Positions 58,123-64,000 of a stretch of DNA of 64,000 nucleotides are shown here, one piece after another. The DNA lies in the NCBI GenBank assembly GCA_036172665.1, contig CM069871.1, positions 5,952,001 through 6,016,000 of the forward strand, written 5' to 3'. The notes beneath the pieces are model-generated. The model was given only the letters and a program-made list of their open reading frames with translations, ran no database searches and had not been told where the DNA came from. Numbering within the stretch: the first letter of the stretch is position 1; each line of letters opens with the position of its first letter. Made by a program: the position numbers and the translations under genes. This DNA is from Prosopocoilus inquinatus. Taxonomy: Eukaryota; Arthropoda; Insecta; Coleoptera; Lucanidae.

Positions 58123-60256
58123 CATTTTCCAAGAGAAATTTCAGACCACGAAAACTTGCTCTTCTTAATCTGCGCGATCTAAATTAGAAATGCAGGAAGG
58201 AAACGTACGTCTGGGTTCGATGTGAAGGTTAGGTTTGCTCTTAATTCCCATTAACAAGTTTGCCATCGCATAAATATAAACGTGATGCAACTTCGCTGGT
58301 CTAGTTAGGACAAGTTTAATAGACGTAGGGTCAAGTATAATATAATCTAATCAGATTGTAGGTTCGTGTTACAGAAGTTCACGTACAATATTTTAAGCGC
58401 TAAAGAGTATATGTAATCAAATTAGAATGTTACTATTTTGACATGGAGTTGTATTAGGTAAATCAATTTGCTTCTTTCTTACTGCTCCTCAAGATTTTAG
58501 GAATATGTAACCAAGAGAATTTTTCTAAGTACGCCTATGATGGTAACTAGCGACCGGAATCACATATTTCGACGTCATCGTGTATGCAGGGCGCACTGTC
58601 TTACCAGATTATTCCCAAGAGGATTGCGCAATGAATAAAATTAAATTTGTCACTTTTATAGCGTTTTTAATTAATTGCTCCAGAGCACTCTGAGAGTATC
58701 TCAATTTTTTCCACTCAAATAAAATCGTTAGTCTTTTTTTTTGTTTTTCATTCATTGTGTCATGGTTGATTTCATTTTTTATTTTTTTCCTTTGTCAACT
58801 AGAATTATTGTTTTTTTTTAATTTTGTAATTTTCTTTTGTTTTTTTTATATTTTCAAGTACTTTCCAGAGAAACAACAAAAACATCAAAAAAAAAGAAAC
58901 TTATAAGTACAGATCGGAATCGCTTATTTTGACATCGAGTTATGTATTCATCATGCTATTGTACGATGCACTAAGAAAAAAGGAACTCGTTACTCGCATA
59001 AAGCAATTTCAAACTCACTCCTTGAATTATCCCGGAAAGGATACAAATGATTTTGTCTTTATTTCACAAAGAAATCACACGTTACTTGACGACGCCAAAA
59101 TACGTAAAAAATTATTGATTCGATTTAAGACATGAATATTTATTTATAAGACTCATCGATTAAAATTTCTAAAAAAAAATTGTGTTTGATTGATTTGGCA
59201 ACCTAATAATTTTATTGCAAATTGTTTGTTATTCAAGAAAATATAAACAACGAATACCACCGTTGTACACGACCGCCAAGAAGTATTCAGGATTAGCTTT
59301 TAATATACAGGCTGTTTCATAATTATGTCGACAAACTGAAACTATTTTTACCAATAAACTTAATCAATCATTTCAATCAATCAACGTCTGCACGCAAAAT
59401 TTTTAATGCATTCTAGTAGGTAATTTCGTTATTTACAACTTGTCTATTCACTTCATTGACGCTGATAATAATATTCAGTAAATGTAAATTGTCAAAGAGC
59501 CCTTGAGGGCTATTTTAGCGCCAAAATTAATTTGCAGAACTGTTAGGGTTATTAAAATTATTTAATTAATTAATTATTTATTAATTTTCGTTCAATTAAT
59601 ATTCGCATTATTTATTTATCGCATTTTTTTAATTTAAAAATTGTTAAAAATATATTCTCTTATTTATTTTTTACGAGAATTTATTATTTTCAGTTTTTTT
59701 TATATCATATATGTATTTATATATTTTCGTTGGATTTGTATTTTATTTATAGTGAATAGATAAAACAGCGACATCCTACGATCGCTTTTTGACCTGACTT
59801 TGCAACAATTTTTTTTTTATTTATAGTATTTAAAATATTTTAAAATAAACTAGGTATTGACCAGACGACATTTGCAATAACATTTTATTTTATTTTAATT
59901 ATTATTTACTTTTTAGCCCTAAACCACTCAAATCTAGCCCTATTTTGGTTTCCGTCTAGCTCTTTTCTAAATGTAGAGTTGGCATCATTGGTTTGAACTT
60001 TCTTCGTGATGAGGTTCCAATTAAGGCCGAAATAGCTGTACAGCGGATCCTTTAGAGCCCCACTGAAATCTGAACTGACCCCGCTACAAGTTTCAGTTTG
60101 AGTGATGGGCATAATCGAATTATTTCAATAATCGAATTCAGATTCCGATTCGATGACTCAAATAATCGGATGATGATTCGAATTATTTTTAATTCGATAC
60201 GTAACATTTCAATGATTACGTAAAAATATGATCATTTCAGTTATTTTCATTCAGGG
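58123..60256. other. Very AT-rich non-coding DNA
   Basis: No gene is supported. A weak direct repeat (CGGAATC-C-TATTT-GAC-TC) occurs near 58555 and 58913. TACAGGCTGTTTCATAATTA near 59308 looks like a solitary TA-flanked element end. Confidence 0.35.
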
Positions 60257-60393
60257 TTGGTTTCATAATCGAACTAAACGAGACTTTAAAATAAAAGTCA
60301 CAGTCAGATGTCAAAACTAATGTAAGAAACATATTAGTTTACACCTCAGAATGTGACTTTTATTTCAAAGTCTCGGTTAGTTCGATTATAACC
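60257..60393. mobile_element. Hairpin MITE-like element, 137 bp
   Basis: Left ATAATCGAACTAA, GAGACTTT and AAATAAAAGTCACA pair with the right arm. Arms are about 60 bp with a few mismatches. No TA is evident at the ends, so the superfamily is unclear. Confidence 0.7.
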
Positions 60394-60576
60394 TTAAGTA
60401 TCAAATGTTTATTTACATTTCAAATTCTTTTTATATTTTGCTAACGATAAGCCATAATCGTCTCAATACAAGACTATCAAACTTTATTTTATTTTATTTT
60501 TATTTATAGTCAAAACTCGTTCCTAATTCCTAACAGAATTCTCTACGTTATTATTTCTTCAATCCATTAAACTATA

Positions 60577-60607
60577 TAATAATAATAATAATAATGATAA
60601 TAATAGT
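60577..60607. repeat. (AAT)n microsatellite
   Basis: About ten AAT/ATA triplets with one G interruption. A poly-A run lies further on at about 60783. Confidence 0.85.
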
Positions 60608-60876
60608 TTTTCAATTTTTAATTATTTTTAAATCGAATTATGAGAAATTTTACAAGTTACTTTAATAATTATTATAATCGGATAACAGGTGAATTTTAAT
60701 CCACATTATCCCATCACTAATATCAACCATACTTAAGTACGAAATACGGTTTAGGCATTTTAGTTAGACATTTTCCGTTTTCAAAAAAAAAAAAAAAAAA
60801 AAAAAACATCGTCGTCGTCAATTTGATGGAATCGTCACAAATTAAAAATATTTCCTTTGCCATTTCCGATTAACTA

Positions 60877-61114
60877 CAGTTGAAAGCAAAAAAAAAGTAG
60901 TCAAACTACAGTTTCCTGTAATTATTCTTTCTCAAAATGACATAGATTAAAGAAGACGAATTCGCAGATTTTATCAAAGTTTTAAGCTTCTTAATTTTGA
61001 AAGCCTTTAAATTTCTTAAATGTTATCTGTGAAGTCGTCTTTAATCATCACCATTTTCAGAAAGAATGATTACAGGAAACTGTACTTTGTCTACTTTTTT
61101 CTTGCTTCCGACTG
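60877..61114. mobile_element. TA-flanked fold-back element, 238 bp
   Basis: CAGTTGAAAGCAAAAAAAAA on the left and a complement reading TTTTTTCTTGCTTCCGACTG on the right are flanked by TA (60875-60876 and 61115-61116). Arms of about 100 bp pair, including CAGTTTCCTGTAAT and ATTCTTTCT. The form is that of a Tc1/mariner-type MITE. Confidence 0.8.
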
Positions 61115-61305
61115 TACTTATTGCCGCCAAAAAAAGAAAAAAATAGATAACACCCCTTGTTATTATACGAGGTTTAAGAGAGAAGATAACGCTCTAGAGC
61201 AGTCAGTTAACAGTTAATTTCTTAGTTTCTCTTAGAACTTTATATATTTTTCCAGTAAATAATCACTTTTAGTAAGTGAAGGCTTAGAGCTTTTAAGCAC
61301 ATGAA

Positions 61306-61655
61306 TTATGTTACACTTTTTTTTAAAGCAAAATGAAGGTTTTTTTTGAAATCAATAGCATTGATGGTTCCTGGGCGGAGGACAAATTTGAAATTAGTCT
61401 TCCCAATTAAAAGCAAACCACACATAAATAAAGCACCCGTTGTTAAAATATCTCGTATTGTGTCCTCAAAATAACTATCTGCTAATTGAGTCATCAAAAT
61501 ATCAAAATACGTAAATGCATGGAAAATATTTCCTGCGCGCATTTCTGCTCTAATTGCGATGAAATGTTTCTGTATTTTAATTAAAACTATAATTTTCAAA
61601 TAAATATTTTGGTTGACTGACTGCTCAATTTGCTGGGCTATTCATTTCTGGTTCG
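61306..61655 (-). other. Open stretch, possible exon of unknown gene
   Basis: On the minus strand a frame stays open for about 115 codons and ends at a stop at 61306-61308. It has no ATG near its upstream limit. A possible splice acceptor (TTAATTAAAATACAG) precedes KHFIAIRAEMRAG. The sequence is more protein-like than other open frames here: mixed composition, one hydrophobic segment (LTTGALFMCGLLLIG), and few low-complexity runs. I do not recognise the family, no neighbouring exon was found, and chance or an eroded element remains likely. Confidence 0.2.
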
Positions 61656-62156
61656 TTTGAATTAACGAATTAATTAATGATAATATTAAAAAAAAAAGAT
61701 TAAACGCATCAACATTAATTGTAGAGGCAATGTGAACAAACATTCGCAGTATTTACATGAAAATATTATGGTATGTTCATTTATACGTAGCAGGTACAGA
61801 CGCGGGCGTTAAATTTTGATCGTCAATGTCAAACGAAACGTCAGTTTCAATTACAGAAGTTAAAAATGTTCAGATAAATAGTATCCTATCCTAATATCAA
61901 AAAAGGGTCAAAAATAACCTGAATTTTTAAAAATTAACTCGCAGTATTCAAACTTACTTTAAAAAAAATTTTAAAATGACATTGTAATCGTGTGTTATGT
62001 AAATGAGATATTATCAAAGTAATTACCAAGTGTTTTTATAATATGCAGTATCACAAAGTAACGGCGGAAAATTTTAATTACTCCTTTTAGTGAAATGCAA
62101 TCAGGCACCAAGCTTTGACAATCAACGACGACCAAAATTTATTGCTCACGACTGTA

Positions 62157-62391
62157 CCGGGCGATGGAAATTGATTGTCCTGATCCTACACTATATTCCG
62201 CGAGTTTCGCATCAATATTTACGTTTACCAGACGAAGATTGGCACGGAAAGCGGGGGAGTGCAGAGAACATTCGCAAAACTTACATCCAAATCGAACTTA
62301 ATTAATAAAAACATCCGGTATACGTAAATATTGATACGAAGCTCACGGAAAGTAGTATAGGATCAGGACAATTTCAATTTCGATCGCCCTG
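62157..62391. mobile_element. TA-flanked fold-back element, 235 bp
   Basis: CCGGGCGATGGAAATTGATT and a complement ending ATCGCCCTG are flanked by TA (62155-62156, 62392-62393). Arms of about 75 bp pair through TGTCCTGATCCTA and ATCAATATTTACGT. No coding capacity. Confidence 0.85.
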
Positions 62392-62393
62392 TA

Positions 62394-63362
62394 TATCTTC
62401 AATTGAACAGTTCATCAAATAACCTTCGAATTTTTCATGACATTGCGAAGCTGGGGTGTGTTCCGAAACTGCACTTTAAGGTCGCTCTGCAGTCTCTCTC
62501 GCATAAACGAGTTTAAACGTATTTTCTACTTCTTCTAAATAAGTCTCATGAAAAACGAAATTAGGGGTGGATTCCATAGCAACACATTCGCGACGTGAGG
62601 TATGAAAAGGTCAACTCGTTGCCATGGAAATAATGTAGACCTACGTCCCACTGAAGCGGGCGAGTGAGACGCAAAATAAGTTAAACTTGGTAAGTGTGAG
62701 AAAGATGCGATTAGGCATCCAACGTGCGCGTCGCTCTAAGGTAGAGTTTATGAACACGACTCAAGTTTTGAATTAAATCAACGCGAAATATCACTTTAGG
62801 TTATGGTAACCAACACAACTGTCAAACGTCAATCGTTTTAAGGTGATCGTCCTGCCTTCTCTGATCAAAAATCAAAATCAATTTGAACTTTTCAATTATT
62901 GAAGATACGTTAGGTATGTACAAAAATGCCGCTCGTATATTTTCGAAAATGTGCAAAGCTGGCCTATAATCAAAACTAAAATTCTTGAAAAAACTTCTCA
63001 AAAGTGAACCAAGTCGAGTTTAAATCAAAATGTTGCAACAGCAGTTTGTAAATGTTTGTGAATTTTTTTTTATAGAAAGAATTAAATACTTCCGGAAAGC
63101 GAGCGCCAAATACAGGGTGATTCGTTAACCTTTTTGGAAACTTTGGCACTCGAAAGCAGATGTAATCTTATGCTAAAAATATCGTACCAACAAGGGTTCG
63201 ATTTGCTTTTGTTTAGAAGTTACAGCGCGATTTTGCTTTTCTTCAGAATGACAAAAAATAGTTGCAATATGTAAATAAGCGGGACAAAACTCAAATTATA
63301 AAATTATAACAAATCAGGTACGTCTACGTTTACGAAAAAAAGAGAGTATCCACAATTAAAAT
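62394..63362. other. Non-coding DNA with one solitary TA-CAGGGTG end
   Basis: TACAGGGTGATTCGTTAACC at about 63114 resembles the starts of the fold-back elements. Its partner is not in the window and may lie beyond the right edge. Nothing else is supported. Confidence 0.35.
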
Positions 63363-63890
63363 TGAAAATTATCGATTTCTTACTTGTTATTGTTTTACTT
63401 ACGAAAAACAAAAGAAAAACATGATTTATTACACAAAAAAATGAACGCTTGATCGATTTGATGCTTTTCAGTCGAAATAGTCACTTTTTTTTCCTTAAAA
63501 ACCCAAACAAGATAATGAAATTAAATTAAATTAAATAAAACATTATTTTTGTTTACAAAAAGAAACAAAAAACGACTTTGCAATTCAAGCCAAAATTTAC
63601 TCAGGAATTGTAACAAAAAGTACAATTTTCCTAAATTTGTTGCGTCGTTCAATTTTTTTTGATACAACAAAATATCTCAACGAAAAACGCCGGAAATTGT
63701 CGGTATCTTATTTGTTATTATTTTATTACGAAAAAACAAAACAAAAGAAAAACACGAATTATAATATTACAAAGAAAAAAAAATGAACGCTGGAACTATT
63801 TGATGTCTTCCGATTGATTTCTTTTTAAAAAAGGCAAACAAGATAATGAAATAAACCATTATTTTTCGCTTACAAAAAGAAAGAGAAAAC
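63363..63890. repeat. Tandem duplication, period about 330 bp
   Basis: GAAAATTATCG-TTTCTTA, AAAAGAAAAACA, AATGAACGCT and CAAACAAGATAATGAAAT recur in order at 63363-63570 and 63693-63890. The array may continue beyond the window. Confidence 0.7.
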
Positions 63891-64000
63891 AATAATGAAG
63901 GACAAAGAAACAGTTGAAAACTTGATTTAAAAATCCATTTTTCTTTTCGCTTACGAGAATAAATAAAGGAAAGCAATGAAACAAATGAAAGTCTGATTTT

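Noticed and set aside
59930..59960. GCCCTATTTTGGTTTCC as a possible hammerhead stem II
   Set aside because: No CTGATGA core in register and no cleavage triplet.
62090..62305. 71-codon open frame
   Set aside because: It runs into a TA-flanked fold-back element and shows no domain.

Overview
The window looks like non-coding euarthropod (most likely insect, possibly beetle) nuclear DNA. It is AT-rich, has no polycistronic gene packing and no long intact host ORF, and it carries a full-length DD34D mariner, decayed non-LTR retrotransposons, tRNA-derived SINE heads, many TA-flanked fold-back elements and several families of degenerate tandem repeats. I could not support a complete host protein-coding gene. 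The only candidate host exon is an unrecognised open stretch near 61.3-61.65 kb on the minus strand. The region could be a large intron or a gene desert.

Layout. 0-3.3 kb: a SINE head and a small hairpin in otherwise unremarkable DNA. 3.3-10.6 kb: an inverted-repeat pair and purine-rich degenerate tandem repeats (units of about 80 and about 300 bp), a second SINE head, and one half of a dispersed inverted repeat whose partner lies at 12.0-12.3 kb. 12.3-15.4 kb: tandem arrays around a reverse-transcriptase (RT) relic on the minus strand. 16.68-17.98 kb: a complete but dead mariner with matching terminal inverted repeats (TIRs) and TA target-site duplications. 19.7-21.8 kb: an array with about 160-175 bp spacing whose units carry a GCGCCATCT box. 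22.03-22.10 kb: a decayed hammerhead ribozyme. 24.4-27.5 kb: nested pyrimidine-rich duplications. 30.4-31.7 kb: a 48-bp minisatellite with 16 units. 38.7-42.0 kb: a TA-flanked fold-back, a second minus-strand RT relic and a second GCGCCATCT cluster. 43.6-47.9 kb: a CR1-like RT pseudogene split by a 1041-bp palindromic element and followed by a related 1.7-kb palindrome, all between outer inverted repeats. 48.0-53.5 kb: a 5.5-kb interval bounded by long TIRs, with a second hammerhead whose catalytic core is intact (minus strand, 51.54-51.61 kb). 55.6-58.1 kb: small MITE-like elements, a third box cluster in the opposite orientation, and a second copy of a non-coding module seen at 43.6 kb. 60-64 kb: more TA-flanked fold-backs and a tandem duplication.

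Three signals stand out. (1) Two hammerhead ribozyme copies 29 kb apart have decayed in complementary ways: one keeps the core, the other keeps the helices. (2) A family of long palindromic TA-flanked elements shares C(A/C)GGG-type termini and, in two members, a recurrent internal box; one insertion can be placed to the base inside a retrotransposon ORF. (3) The sequence AGATGGCGCCA, which fits the conserved CTCF core consensus, recurs in three clusters whose surrounding repeat units do not look related. All identities and pairings were read by eye, without database searches or folding calculations.
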